From positions 2,969,001-3,033,000 of the forward strand of contig NZ_JAFBCK010000001.1 of NCBI RefSeq assembly GCF_016907695.1: a stretch of 64,000 bases of DNA, in the 5' to 3' direction. Positions 16,604-25,185 of this stretch are shown here, piece after piece (position 1 is the first letter of the stretch; the number at the start of each line of letters is the position of its first letter). Below the pieces are notes generated by a model, which was given only the letters and a program-made list of their open reading frames with translations, was not told the DNA's origin and made no database searches. Origin of the DNA: Actinokineospora baliensis (GTDB lineage: Bacteria > Actinomycetota > Actinomycetes > Mycobacteriales > Pseudonocardiaceae). A program made the position numbers and the translations under genes.

Positions 16604-17203
16604 GTGCACCCGGCCCCCGAGCAGGAGCGCCAGCGCTGGCTGCTCCCGGTCATCCTCATCGCCGTGGTCGTCGCCGCGGCGGCGGCCATGGTCGCCAGGG
16701 AGCTCTACGCCACCGCCGCGGTCGACAAGTCCTCGGCCGCCGCGCCGATCCTGCCCAGCGTGAACAGCTCCCTGCCCCCCAGCGCCCAACCCGGCCCGCG
16801 CGACGTGCGGGCCACCCAGGACGCCACCGGCCACCCGCTGTACGAGACCGTCCGCCAACTGCTGCAGACCTACTTCGACGCCATCAACGGCAAGAACTAC
16901 GCCAGGTGGAAGACCACGGTCACCGAGGCCAGGGTCAAGGACATGCCGGAAGACAGCTGGCGCGCCGCCTACCGCACCACCCAGGACGGCAGCATCGTCG
17001 TCTACCGCATCGAAACCGGCCCGGTCGGCAACGCCAGGATCCTGCTGACCTTCGTGAGCAAGCAGGACCCGGTCGACGCCCCGCTGGAACTGCCCGCCGA
17101 GTGCATCCGCTGGAACGTGATCTTCGCCGTCACCGAGGTCGAGGGCGAGTGGCGCATCGACGCGGGCCCCACCGGCGCCTCCCCCCAACACGACCGCTGC
17201 TGA
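16604..17203 (+). CDS. Membrane-anchored extracellular protein, possible NTF2-like fold
   Basis: 199 aa from GTG at 16604; an in-frame GTG at 16586 would add six residues and neither has a clear ribosome site. One N-terminal helix (about residues 13-33) anchors it. After a Ser/Pro-rich linker, residues about 75-199 start LYETVRQLLQTYFDAINGKN and end VTEVEGEWRIDAG. That opening helix with 'Y..AINGKNY..W' and the closing beta strand is the pattern of NTF2/SnoaL-like domains, often seen in actinobacterial Mce-associated and other surface proteins. Function is unknown. Probably co-transcribed with the gene before it; a strong terminator follows at once. Confidence 0.65.
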   Translation: MHPAPEQERQRWLLPVILIAVVVAAAAAMVARELYATAAVDKSSAAAPILPSVNSSLPPSAQPGPRDVRATQDATGHPLYETVRQLLQTYFDAINGKNYARWKTTVTEARVKDMPEDSWRAAYRTTQDGSIVVYRIETGPVGNARILLTFVSKQDPVDAPLELPAECIRWNVIFAVTEVEGEWRIDAGPTGASPQHDRC

Positions 17204-17220
17204 CCGCGAACACCTGAAAC

Positions 17221-17262
17221 CGCTGAAGCCCCCACCCGGCAACCCGGGTGGGGGCTTCAGCG
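17221..17262. terminator. Terminator hairpin, duplicate of the accD terminator
   Basis: A perfect 19-base stem with CAAC loop. Bases 17213-17266 are identical to 17691-17744, the terminator region of the accD-like gene. Here it ends the plus-strand transcript of 15323-17203 and, in the other direction, the decayed accD tail. Confidence 0.8.
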
Positions 17263-17274
17263 ACAAAGACCTAT

Positions 17275-17665
17275 AGCGGGATGTTGCCGTGCGCGCGCCG
17301 CTTGGCGAGGGCAGCGGCTGGCACCTCGGCCAGCTCGGGAGGGGTCGATGGGCCTCGCCCACCACGCCGACGGTCGTGGCCTGCCGATGCCACCGGCGAT
17401 GCGCGCGTGCTGTCTGGCGAGTCCACGCCCCCCTGAGACCGGCGGCGCCCCATCCAGCGGGTGCGGCGGCCAGCTTGCGGCGGCCGATCGCCTTGGCCCG
17501 CTCCATGCCACCGGCGATCGGCTCGCCCGACAGTCGACGCGTCTCTCGGAGACCGACGGAGTCTCCCCGCGGTGATCCGGGTGGGGGGCTTCGGCGACGA
17601 GACCTGCAGCGGGATGTCGCTGTGCGCGCCTGTCCGGCGGGGTGGCGGCCAGGTTGCGGCAGCCG
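17275..17665 (-). pseudogene. Three decayed copies of the accD 3' end
   Basis: This spacer is made of fragments related to the last part of the accD-like gene (17748-19190). Copy A (about 17271-17420) keeps a HGNIPL C-terminus with a TAG stop and, further in, bases matching those encoding VVDEV...ERIAGG. Copy B (about 17441-17545) shares 21 identical bases (17453-17473 versus 17778-17798), then has an internal deletion, and still reads IAGGMERAKAIG. Copy C (about 17575-17665) reads GAHSDIPL next to a degenerate terminator arm. All three contain indels and are not translatable as a gene. They point the same way as accD and lie directly behind it. Confidence 0.75.
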
Positions 17666-17698
17666 CTCGACGGTCAGCCCGCGCATCTCCCCTGAAAC

Positions 17699-17740
17699 CG
17701 CTGAAGCCCCCACCCGGCAACCCGGGTGGGGGCTTCAGCG
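17699..17740 (-). terminator. Terminator of the accD-like gene
   Basis: A perfect 19-base stem (17699-17717 with 17722-17740) and loop CAAC, starting eight bases past the TAG stop of accD. It has an exact copy at 17221-17262. Confidence 0.85.
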
Positions 17741-17747
17741 ACAAGGC

Positions 17748-19190
17748 CTACAGCGGGATGTTGCCGTGCGCGCCCCGTCCAGCGGGTGCGGCGGCCAGGG
17801 CCTCTGCCAGCTTGCGGCGGGTGTCGGACGGGTCGATGACCTCGTCCACCACACCGATCGCCATGGCGCGCTCCACGCCACCGGCGATGCGCTCGTGTTC
17901 GGCGGTCAGCCTGGTGTGCAGGGCCTCCCGCTCCTCCTCGGGCGCGGCGGCCAGTTTCTTGCGGTGCAGGATGCCCACGGCCGCCTTGGCGCCCATCACG
18001 GCCACCTCGGCCCCGGGCCAGGCGAAGACCGCGGTCGCGCCGAGCGAGCGGGAGTTCATCGCGATGTACGCGCCGCCGTAGGACTTGCGGGTGACGAGGG
18101 TCACGCGCGGCACCACGGCCTCGGCGAAGGCGTGCAGGAGCTTGGCGCCGCGGCGGACCACGCCGTCCCATTCCTGGCCGACGCCGGGGAGGTAGCCGGG
18201 GACGTCGACGACGACGAGCAGGGGGACGCCGAAGCTGTCGCACATGCGCACGAAGCGGGCCGCCTTCTCCGCCGACAGCGAGTCCAGGCAGCCGCCCTTG
18301 CGCAGCGGGTTGTTGGCGATCACGCCGACCGTGCGGCCACCGAGGCGGCCGAGGCCGACCACGATGTTGGGCGCCCAGCGGGCCTGCAGCTCCTCGAACT
18401 CGGTGACGCCCTGCTCGTCGCTGTCGAGGATCCCGCGCAGCAGCGGCTTGACGTCGTAGGCGCGGTTGGGCTGCTCGGGCAGCAGGTCCCGCAGCGGCTG
18501 CTGGTCGCGCACCGCGTGCAGGTCGAACAGGCCGGGCTTGGCGAACAGGCTGGTGATCCGGCGCGCCCGCACGTAGGCGTCGGGCTCGTCGGTGGCCAGC
18601 ACGTGCACCACACCGGACTTGCGGCCGTGCGCCTCCGCGCCGCCGAGGCCCTCCTGGTCGATCTGCTCGCCGGTGACGCTGCGGACCACGTCCGGGCCGG
18701 TGACGAACACCCGGCCCTGCGGCGACATGATCACGATGTCGGTCAGCGCGGGCCCGTAGGCGGCGCCACCGGCCGCCGGGCCGACCACGACGCTGATCTG
18801 CGGGACCCGCCCGGACGCGCGGATCATCGCGGCGAAGACGTTGCCGACCGCGTCCAGCGACTCCACGCCCTCGGCCAGCCGCGCGCCACCGCAGTGCCAC
18901 ACGCCGATCACCGGGCACCGCTCGCGCAGCGCGGTGTCGATGGCCTCCACGATGTGCCCGCAGCCCTCCGAACCCATCGCACCACCCATCTTGGTGGCGT
19001 CGGTGCAGTAGGCGATCACGCGCACCCCGTCGATACGGCCGCGCACGGCGTAGACGCCGCTGGAGTCGGCCGGGCGCAGCGGGGCGATCGAGTCCGGGTC
19101 GAGCAGTTGGGCGAGGCGGACCTCGGGCTCGCGCGGGTCGAGCTCGCGCTTGCCGTCCGATCCGGGCTGGCGGGTGGCCAGTGCGGTCAT
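17748..19190 (-). CDS. accD6: Acyl-CoA carboxylase carboxyltransferase (beta) subunit, AccD6-like
   Basis: 480 aa; ATG at 19190 with GAGGAG eight bases upstream. Both crotonase-fold halves are present: the N-terminal acyl-CoA half with GGARLAEGVESLDAVG and GPAAGGAAYGPALTD, and the C-terminal biotin half with the GYLPGVGQEWDGVVRRGAK and TRKSYGGAYIAM motifs. The C-terminus is the usual HGNIPL. It carboxylates acetyl- or propionyl-CoA using a biotinylated alpha subunit encoded elsewhere, supplying malonyl-CoA. Position as the last gene after fabD-fabH-acpP-fabF matches accD6 of the mycobacterial FAS-II operon. Fragments of its own 3' end litter the downstream spacer. Confidence 0.9.
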   Translation of the reverse strand: MTALATRQPGSDGKRELDPREPEVRLAQLLDPDSIAPLRPADSSGVYAVRGRIDGVRVIAYCTDATKMGGAMGSEGCGHIVEAIDTALRERCPVIGVWHCGGARLAEGVESLDAVGNVFAAMIRASGRVPQISVVVGPAAGGAAYGPALTDIVIMSPQGRVFVTGPDVVRSVTGEQIDQEGLGGAEAHGRKSGVVHVLATDEPDAYVRARRITSLFAKPGLFDLHAVRDQQPLRDLLPEQPNRAYDVKPLLRGILDSDEQGVTEFEELQARWAPNIVVGLGRLGGRTVGVIANNPLRKGGCLDSLSAEKAARFVRMCDSFGVPLLVVVDVPGYLPGVGQEWDGVVRRGAKLLHAFAEAVVPRVTLVTRKSYGGAYIAMNSRSLGATAVFAWPGAEVAVMGAKAAVGILHRKKLAAAPEEEREALHTRLTAEHERIAGGVERAMAIGVVDEVIDPSDTRRKLAEALAAAPAGRGAHGNIPL

Positions 19191-19218
19191 CTCAAGCTCC
19201 TCAGCGGGTGGGGTCGGC

Positions 19219-20466
19219 TCAAGCCGCGGTGAACAGCACGGCGACGTTGTGGCCGCCGAAGCCGAACGAGTTGTTGATCGCCGCGGTCAGTTCGACCTTG
19301 CGCGGTTCGCCGGTGACCACGTCCAGACCGACCTTGGCGTCGATCCGCTCCAGGTTCCTGGTCGCCGGGATGGTGCCGTAGTAGATCGACAGCAGCGTCA
19401 CGATGCTCTCCACCGCGCCCGCGCCGCCGACCAGGTGGCCGAAGGACGCCTTCGGCGCGGTGACCACGACGTGCTCGCCGAGCGCCTTGCGGATCGCGGC
19501 CGCCTCGCCGACGTCGCCGACCACCGTGGAGGTGGCGTGCGCGTTGACGTGGCCGATGTCGGCGGGGGAGAGCCCGGCCAGGCGCACCGCGTTGGTCATG
19601 GCCGCGATCTGGCCGATGCCGTCGGGGTGGTTGCCGGTGATGTGGTGGGCGTCGGAGGTCATGCCGTAGCCGGAGACCTTGGCGTACACCCGCGCGCCGC
19701 GGGCAGCGGCGTGGTCGGCGCGCTCGAGCACCACCACACCGGCGCCCTCGCCGAGCACGAACCCGTCCCGGTCGACGTCGAAGGGCCGCGAGGCGCGCTC
19801 CGGCTCGTCGTTGCGGGTGCTCAGCGTCCGCGACTGGCAGAAGCCCGCCACGGTGATCGGGTGGATGCAGGCCTCGGCCCCACCCGCGATCACCACGTCG
19901 GCCCGGCCGTTCTGGATCATCTGCCAGGCGTTGGCGATGCCCTCCGCGCCGGAGGCGCAGGCCGAGGCGACGGTGTGCACACCGGCCCTGGCCCGCATCT
20001 CGATGCCGACGTGCGCGGCGGGGCCGTTGGGCATCAGCATCGGCACCGTCAGCGGCGAGACCTTGCGCAGGCCCTGCGCCTCCAGGATGTCGTCCTGGTC
20101 GAGCAGGGTCACCGGGCCGCCGATGCCGGTGCCGATGCTGACCGCGAGCCGGTCCGGGTCCACCGACTCGTGCTCGTCGGTGGGGATGGCGAACCCGGCG
20201 TCCGCCCAGGCCTCCCTGGCCGCGATCACCGCGATCTGCTCGCAGCGGTCGAGCCTGCGGGCCTGCACCCTCGGCAGGATCTCGGTCGGCTCGACGGCCA
20301 GCGTCGCGGCCAGCCTGGCGGGCAGGTCGTAGCGCTCGACCCACTCCGCCGTGTTGGTCCGGATGCCGTTCCGGCCAGCCAGCAGGGCATCCCAGGTGGA
20401 CGAGACGTCACCGCCGAGCGGCGTGGTCGCACCGAGCCCGGTGACGACGACATCGACGTTGCTCAT
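19219..20466 (-). CDS. fabF: Beta-ketoacyl-ACP synthase II (KAS II)
   Basis: 415 aa, ATG at 20466. The active-site cysteine is C170 in TVASACASGAEGI; the two catalytic histidines are in HVNAHATSTVVGD and KASFGHLVGGAGA. It elongates acyl-ACP by condensation with malonyl-ACP in type II fatty-acid synthesis (equivalent to mycobacterial KasA). Only one KAS gene is present, unlike the kasA-kasB pair of mycobacteria, as expected for an organism that does not make mycolic acids. It lies 28 bases before accD and 88 after acpP. Confidence 0.95.
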   Translation of the reverse strand: MSNVDVVVTGLGATTPLGGDVSSTWDALLAGRNGIRTNTAEWVERYDLPARLAATLAVEPTEILPRVQARRLDRCEQIAVIAAREAWADAGFAIPTDEHESVDPDRLAVSIGTGIGGPVTLLDQDDILEAQGLRKVSPLTVPMLMPNGPAAHVGIEMRARAGVHTVASACASGAEGIANAWQMIQNGRADVVIAGGAEACIHPITVAGFCQSRTLSTRNDEPERASRPFDVDRDGFVLGEGAGVVVLERADHAAARGARVYAKVSGYGMTSDAHHITGNHPDGIGQIAAMTNAVRLAGLSPADIGHVNAHATSTVVGDVGEAAAIRKALGEHVVVTAPKASFGHLVGGAGAVESIVTLLSIYYGTIPATRNLERIDAKVGLDVVTGEPRKVELTAAINNSFGFGGHNVAVLFTAA

Positions 20467-20496
20467 GGGTTTCCTTCGCGAGCGGGGTGGTGGATC

Positions 20497-20514
20497 GCCT
20501 GCCTCGCGGCAGGC
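20497..20514 (-). promoter_or_regulatory. Small intercistronic hairpin between acpP and fabF
   Basis: GCCTGCC and GGCAGGC with a 4-base loop lie in the 88-base gap after acpP. Such a stem could stabilise the upstream acpP message, which must be made in excess over the enzymes. Short and without other support. Confidence 0.3.
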
Positions 20515-20554
20515 ACGGGGGGAGGAGCGGGTGGAGCCGGGGGTGGAACGGGTC

Positions 20555-20806
20555 TCAGACGTTCTTCGCGACGTAGTTGACCGCGTCGCCGACCGTCTTG
20601 AGGTTGGCCAGCTCGTCGTCGGGGATCTTGACGCCGAAGCGGTCCTCGGCCTGCACGGCGATCTCGACCATCGACAGCGAGTCGATGTCCAGGTCGTCGA
20701 CGAAGGACTTGTCCGCGGTCACGTCGTCCGGCGCGACACCGGCCACCTCTTCGACGATCTCGCCGAGGCCCTCGAGGATCTGCTCCTCGGTGAACTTCTC
20801 CGCCAT
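20555..20806 (-). CDS. acpP: Acyl carrier protein
   Basis: 83 aa; ATG at 20806, with an AAGGA ribosome site, is preferred over an upstream in-frame ATG. The phosphopantetheine serine is S43 in DLDIDSLSMVE, preceded by the usual acidic helix and followed by DRFGVKIPDDELANLKTVGD. It carries the growing acyl chain for FabH and FabF. It sits between fabH and fabF, the Streptomyces order. Confidence 0.97.
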   Translation of the reverse strand: MAEKFTEEQILEGLGEIVEEVAGVAPDDVTADKSFVDDLDIDSLSMVEIAVQAEDRFGVKIPDDELANLKTVGDAVNYVAKNV

Positions 20807-20876
20807 GCCTGGTGTCCTTCCTACTGCTGTCCGACCCACCGGGTACCGCACCCGGCGGGGAGAGCTGGTGCCCCGC

Positions 20877-21851
20877 TCAGGGGCAGATGACGACCTGTCC
20901 GGCGTAGGACAGGCCCGCGCCGAAGCCGACCAGCAGGGCGAGGTCGCCCGGCTTGATCCGCCCCGCCGCGCGCATGTGGTCCATGGCCATCGGGATCGAG
21001 GCCGAGGAGGTGTTGCCGGAGTACACGATGTCGTCGGCGACGACCATGTCCTCGCGCGCGCCGTTGGCGCGCAGCTTCTTGGCGATGGACTCGACGATGC
21101 GCAGGTTCGCCTGGTGCGGGATCAGCACGTCGACCTGCTCGGGGCTCACGCCCGCCGCCTCCAGGGCGCGCAGCGCGATCGGCGCGATCTTGGTGGTGGC
21201 CCAGCGGAACACCGACTGGCCCTCCTGGAAGACCCACCGGTCGTCGCGCATGTGGATCATGTCGACCAGGTCGCCCGCGCTGCCCCAGACCACCGGGCCG
21301 ATGCCCGCTTCCTCGGCCGGTCCGACCACCGCGGCACCGGCGCCGTCGGCGAAGATGATCGCGTTGGCCCGGTCGGTCGGGTCGACCCAGTCGGTGAGCT
21401 TCTCCGCGCCGATCACCAGCGCCCGCTTCGCCGACCCGGCGCGCACCAGGTCCGACGCGGTGCCCAGCGCGTAGCAGAAGCCCGCGCAGGCGGCGTTGAG
21501 GTCGAACGCGCCAGCGGCCTTGACCCCGATCCGGTCGGCGACCTGGGCGGCGCCGTTGGGGATGGGCGTGGGCATGGTGCAGTTGGCCAGGATCACCGTG
21601 TCCACGTCCGACGGCGACAGCCCGGCGTCGGCCAGCGCCTTGGACCCGGCGGTGACGGCCATGTCGACCAGCTTCTGGTCCGGGTTGGCGAACCGGCGCT
21701 CGGCGATGCCGACCCGCTCGCGGATCCACTCGTCGCTGGTGTCGATGTGCTGGGAGAGCTCGTCGTTGGTGACGATGCGCTCCGGCTGGAACGAGCCGAC
21801 CCCGAGGATCCTGGTGGCCTTGGCGGTCTCGGCGAGGCGCAACCGGGTCAC
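20877..21851 (-). CDS. fabH: Beta-ketoacyl-ACP synthase III (KAS III)
   Basis: 324 aa. GTG at 21851 overlaps the fabD stop (GTGA). The catalytic triad is C122 (NAACAGFC), H246 (IPHQANLR) and N280 (YSGNTSSASI). KAS III starts each fatty-acid chain by condensing an acyl-CoA primer with malonyl-ACP; in branched-chain-fatty-acid actinobacteria it prefers isobutyryl-type primers, which would draw on branched-chain amino acids and so on ilvE (inference). Having fabH inside the operon follows Streptomyces; in Mycobacterium fabH lies elsewhere. Confidence 0.96.
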   Translation of the reverse strand: MTRLRLAETAKATRILGVGSFQPERIVTNDELSQHIDTSDEWIRERVGIAERRFANPDQKLVDMAVTAGSKALADAGLSPSDVDTVILANCTMPTPIPNGAAQVADRIGVKAAGAFDLNAACAGFCYALGTASDLVRAGSAKRALVIGAEKLTDWVDPTDRANAIIFADGAGAAVVGPAEEAGIGPVVWGSAGDLVDMIHMRDDRWVFQEGQSVFRWATTKIAPIALRALEAAGVSPEQVDVLIPHQANLRIVESIAKKLRANGAREDMVVADDIVYSGNTSSASIPMAMDHMRAAGRIKPGDLALLVGFGAGLSYAGQVVICP

Positions 21852-22792
21852 GCGGCACCCCCTGCGGTGATCAGCTCGGCCACGGCGGCCAGGTCGTCCG
21901 GTGTCTTGAGCGCCACGACCGGCACCCCCTTCAGCTCGCGCTTGGCCAACCCGACCAGGGCACCGGCGGGCGGGAACTCCACGATCGCGGTCACGCCGCG
22001 CTCGGCCATCGTCGCCATGCACCGGTCCCACCGCACCGGGCTGGTCACCTGCGCCACCAGCCGGTCGAGCACCTCGGTGCCGTCGGCGACCACCGCGCCG
22101 TCGGCGTTGGACAGCAGGGTGCGGGTCGCGTCGGCCGGGGCGGCCAGCTTCGCCGCGTGCGTCCGCAGCGCGTCCTGCGCCGGGGCCATGTAGTGCGTGT
22201 GGAAGGCGCCCGCGACCTTCAGCGTGATCGCCTTGGCCCCCTCCGGCGGCTCGGCGGCCAGCTTCGCCAGGGCGTCCTTGCTGCCCGCGGCCACGATCTG
22301 ACCAGCGCCGTTGCGGTTGGCGGCGACCAGGCCGAGCTCGTCGAGCCGGGCCAGGATGCCCTCCTCGGTGCCGCGCACCAGGGCGGCCATGCCGGTCGGC
22401 TCCAGTTCGCAGGCCGCGGCCATCTCCCGGCCGCGCACGGCGGCGAGCGCGATGGCGTCCTCCTCGGTGAGCACCCCGGCGATGGCCGCCGCGGCGAACT
22501 CGCCGATGGAGTGGCCCGCGATCAGCGCGTCCGACGGGACCTCGACCCTGGCCGCCAGCTCCGCGTGCGCCAGCAGCGTGGCGGCCACGATCAGCGGCTG
22601 GGTGATCGCGGTGTCCTTGATCTCGTCGGCCTCGGCGGTGGTGCCCAGCCTGGCCAGGTCGAGCCCGGCGATCTCGGACCAGGCGCCGAGCCGCTCGGCG
22701 GCGCCGGGCAGCTCGAGCCAGGACGTCAGCATGCCGGGGGCCTGGGAACCCTGGCCGGGCGCGAGGAGTGCGATCACCTGTCCAGCCAACAC
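21848..22792 (-). CDS. fabD: Malonyl-CoA:ACP transacylase
   Basis: 314 aa. The nucleophile is S95 in GHSIGEFAAAAIAG; the conserved histidine is in VAGAFHTHYM; the N-terminus has APGQGSQAPGM. It loads malonate on ACP. GTG at 22792 is taken as the start, but no clear ribosome site precedes it; GTG at 22777 would remove five residues. First gene of the FAS-II operon; its 3' end overlaps fabH by four bases. Confidence 0.94.
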   Translation of the reverse strand: MLAGQVIALLAPGQGSQAPGMLTSWLELPGAAERLGAWSEIAGLDLARLGTTAEADEIKDTAITQPLIVAATLLAHAELAARVEVPSDALIAGHSIGEFAAAAIAGVLTEEDAIALAAVRGREMAAACELEPTGMAALVRGTEEGILARLDELGLVAANRNGAGQIVAAGSKDALAKLAAEPPEGAKAITLKVAGAFHTHYMAPAQDALRTHAAKLAAPADATRTLLSNADGAVVADGTEVLDRLVAQVTSPVRWDRCMATMAERGVTAIVEFPPAGALVGLAKRELKGVPVVALKTPDDLAAVAELITAGGAA

Positions 22793-22823
22793 CGAGACGG
22801 CCGCCGGGGTGGATGTCGTCAGT

Positions 22824-22849
22824 CACCAAGTCGTGGCAGCGACTTTGTG
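22824..22849 (-). promoter_or_regulatory. Operator-like dyad upstream of fabD
   Basis: CACCAAGTCG and CGACTTTGTG are inverted copies (9 of 10 positions) around a 6-base spacer, 32-57 bases upstream of the fabD start. The adjacent PucR-type regulator is known in Streptomyces (FasR) and Mycobacterium (MabR) to bind the promoter of this operon, so this is the best candidate site. I cannot compare it with published operators from memory. Confidence 0.4.
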
Positions 22850-22983
22850 GGGACCCTCCAAATGTGACGACGCTATTACCACCCGCAGTGGCGATTCGTT
22901 GTCAGTTGTCGTGTCCGACACCGGGCCGTTGCCCGCTGTTAGCGCCGCGGTCGGCGCAAGCGGCCCGACCTGCGGCGATCCGG

Positions 22984-24171
22984 CTACCAGAGACCGCGGG
23001 AGCGGGAGAGCCGCCCGACGGCCAGCGCCACGCGCAGCACCAGCGCGTCCCTCGGGTCGCCCGCGTTGCGCCCGGTCAGCTCGGTCGCCTTGCGCAGCCG
23101 GTACCGGACGGTGTTCGGGTGCACGAACAGCTGCCTGGCGCAGGTCTCCAGCACCCCGCCGGTCGCCAGGTACGCCTCGACGGTCTCCTGCAGCGCCCCG
23201 CCCGCCTCCTCCAGCGGCCGCGCCACCCGGTCGATGAGCTGCCACTCGGCCTCCGGGTCACCGGCCAGCGCCCGCTCCGGCAGCAGGTCGGTCGAGCGGA
23301 CCGGCCGGGGCGCCTCCGGCCAGGCGACCACCGCGCGCAGGCCCGACAGCGCGTCCGACGAGCTGCGGTGCGCCTCGGCGATGCTGGACACGGTCGGCCC
23401 GGCGACCACGGCGCCGTCGCCGAACGCGGCCGCCATCTTGGCCAGCACCTCCTGGTCGACGGTGTCCTCGGCCGGTCCGGCCAGCACCACCACCAGCCGC
23501 GAGCCCTGCACGCCCAGCAGCACCGGCCGCCCGGCCCGCGCCGCCCGGCTGCGCACCTCGTAGAGCACCGTCGGCGGGTCGTCCGAGGGCGGGTTGCCGA
23601 CCAGCACGGTCGCCTCCGCCGCCGGGTCCCAGCCCAGCGCCGCGGCCCGCGACAGCAGCGACTCCTCGGCGTCGCCGCGCACGATCCCGTCCACGACCAG
23701 CGCCTCCAGCCGCGCGTCCCAGGCGCCGCGGGCCTCGGCGGCCGAGGCGTAGGACATGGCCGAGGCGAAGGCGACCTCGCGGCCGTAGCGCAGCACCGCC
23801 TCCGAGAGCACCGCCCGCTCGGGGTCGTCGGCGGCCAGGTCGGGCACGAGGTCCTCGAAGACCTGCAGCGACACGCGGACCATCTCCACCGTTTGCCGGA
23901 GGCTTATCCAGCGCGACAGGTCCCGCGGCGCGCCCCGGAAGGTGTCGGTGGTCAGCCGCAGCGCCTCCCTCGGGTCGCGCAGCCACGCGGTGAACCCGGC
24001 GACGCCGTTCTGCGCGACCAGCAGCACCGACGCGCGCTGGTCGGCGGGCATCCGGCCGAACCAGGCGAACTGCTCGTCCATGGCGGCCACCGCCGCGGCG
24101 GCGAGCTTGCCGGAGGCCCGCTCCACCGCCGCCAGCGTCGCCGAGGACAGCCCTTCCGACGCCGAACTCAT
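22984..24171 (-). CDS. fasR: PucR-type regulator of fatty-acid synthesis (FasR/MabR homologue)
   Basis: 395 aa. ATG at 24171 is chosen with a GGTGGG-like site; the frame upstream is unlikely to be coding. The C-terminus holds the PucR helix-turn-helix, LETCARQLFVHPNTVRYRLR, after a GGDEF-like middle region; the N-terminus (about residues 1-160) is the family's unnamed sensory half. Directly upstream of fabD in the same direction, it occupies the place of Streptomyces coelicolor FasR and mycobacterial MabR (Rv2242), which control the fab operon and respond to acyl-CoA. The 191-base gap to fabD carries a candidate operator. Confidence 0.88.
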   Translation of the reverse strand: MSSASEGLSSATLAAVERASGKLAAAAVAAMDEQFAWFGRMPADQRASVLLVAQNGVAGFTAWLRDPREALRLTTDTFRGAPRDLSRWISLRQTVEMVRVSLQVFEDLVPDLAADDPERAVLSEAVLRYGREVAFASAMSYASAAEARGAWDARLEALVVDGIVRGDAEESLLSRAAALGWDPAAEATVLVGNPPSDDPPTVLYEVRSRAARAGRPVLLGVQGSRLVVVLAGPAEDTVDQEVLAKMAAAFGDGAVVAGPTVSSIAEAHRSSSDALSGLRAVVAWPEAPRPVRSTDLLPERALAGDPEAEWQLIDRVARPLEEAGGALQETVEAYLATGGVLETCARQLFVHPNTVRYRLRKATELTGRNAGDPRDALVLRVALAVGRLSRSRGLW

Positions 24172-24282
24172 CCCACCACTCCCATCCCCCAACTCTCGCA
24201 CGTGACACCGCCTTGCCCGCCGGGGCCACCACGGCCAGACTTGAGCCGTACCGGCTACGTGCAGGTCATCTGGAGGTGCCCG

Positions 24283-25185
24283 GTGGGGGACAAGGGCTGG
24301 TTGCTCGCCGCTGTCGGCCTGGTCGCGGCCGTCGGCGCACTGACGTCCTGTGCCGCGGAAGCCGCACCCGAGACCACCGTCGGCCAGGTGTCTATAGGCG
24401 AACGACCGCCGCCAACGAGCTCTCAGCCGCCAGAGGCAATGCCTGTGGTCCACGACGGTGACGAGGTGGTGGCCACCGGTCGCGTGCTCGCGGAAGCGGG
24501 CAAGCCCGCCCGGTTCTGCGCTCCCGCGCCGACGACCGGGATGGACCCGACCGGCTGCGTGTTCGGCGTCCCGATCGCCGGGCTCACCGGGGACCTACCC
24601 GACGAGGTGACGCTGCGCGGGAAGTGGCGGGCGGGCACCTTCGAGGTGATCCGGCAGGAACCCGCCCCGCCGGACGCCTCGCCGCCCGCCCCCGCCGTCC
24701 CCTGCCAGCCACCCGCGGGCGGCTGGCAGCCCTACCGCGACGTCGACAGCAAAGAACTGCACCGCTACGTCGTCGAGGAACACCCGGAGGACTTCCGCCA
24801 GCCGTGGGTGGCCTGGCCCAACGGTTTCCCCTCGGGCAACGCCCCCACCGAGGACATGCTGACCCAGGCCAGGGTCATGGTCGTGGAGGTCGTGCACGGC
24901 GACGTCGCCGAGGCCCGCAAGGCGCTGGAGGCCCGCTACACCGGCAACCTCTGCGTCGTCCCCGCCGGTGACGGGCTCTCCATCGCCGACCAGGAGCACG
25001 TCCGCGCCGCCACCGAGAAGGCCATCGAGCCCTTCCTCCGCGACCCCAAGTACGGCGTCTACGCCACCAGCGCCGCCGACAAACTCACCGTCGACCTGGT
25101 CATGCTCACCCCCGACCTGGTGGCCGACTTCGCCGCCCTCCCGATGGCCCTGATCCACTTCAACCCCTGGCTGCGCCCGGCCTGA
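24283..25185 (+). CDS. Secreted lipoprotein, paralogue of the adjacent anti-sigma sensor domain
   Basis: 300 aa. GTG at 24283 follows a good GGAGG. A signal peptide with lipobox LTSC gives the lipid-modified C23. The mature part shares a string of landmarks with the outer domain of the protein encoded tail-to-tail at 25186-26187: GGWQP, LH.YV..HPE.F, .W/YPNG and RYTGNLCV, in the same order and spacing. The shared domain is not one I can name. The pair may have arisen by duplication and inversion; the lipoprotein could be a decoy or co-sensor for the sigma system (inference). Confidence 0.75.
   Translation: MGDKGWLLAAVGLVAAVGALTSCAAEAAPETTVGQVSIGERPPPTSSQPPEAMPVVHDGDEVVATGRVLAEAGKPARFCAPAPTTGMDPTGCVFGVPIAGLTGDLPDEVTLRGKWRAGTFEVIRQEPAPPDASPPAPAVPCQPPAGGWQPYRDVDSKELHRYVVEEHPEDFRQPWVAWPNGFPSGNAPTEDMLTQARVMVVEVVHGDVAEARKALEARYTGNLCVVPAGDGLSIADQEHVRAATEKAIEPFLRDPKYGVYATSAADKLTVDLVMLTPDLVADFAALPMALIHFNPWLRPA

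Noticed and set aside
17271..17744. A 157-codon minus-strand frame ending HGNIPL read as a real carboxyltransferase-like gene
   Set aside because: It joins unrelated frames across repeated terminator arms, and alignment to accD needs several frameshifts; it is decayed tail sequence.
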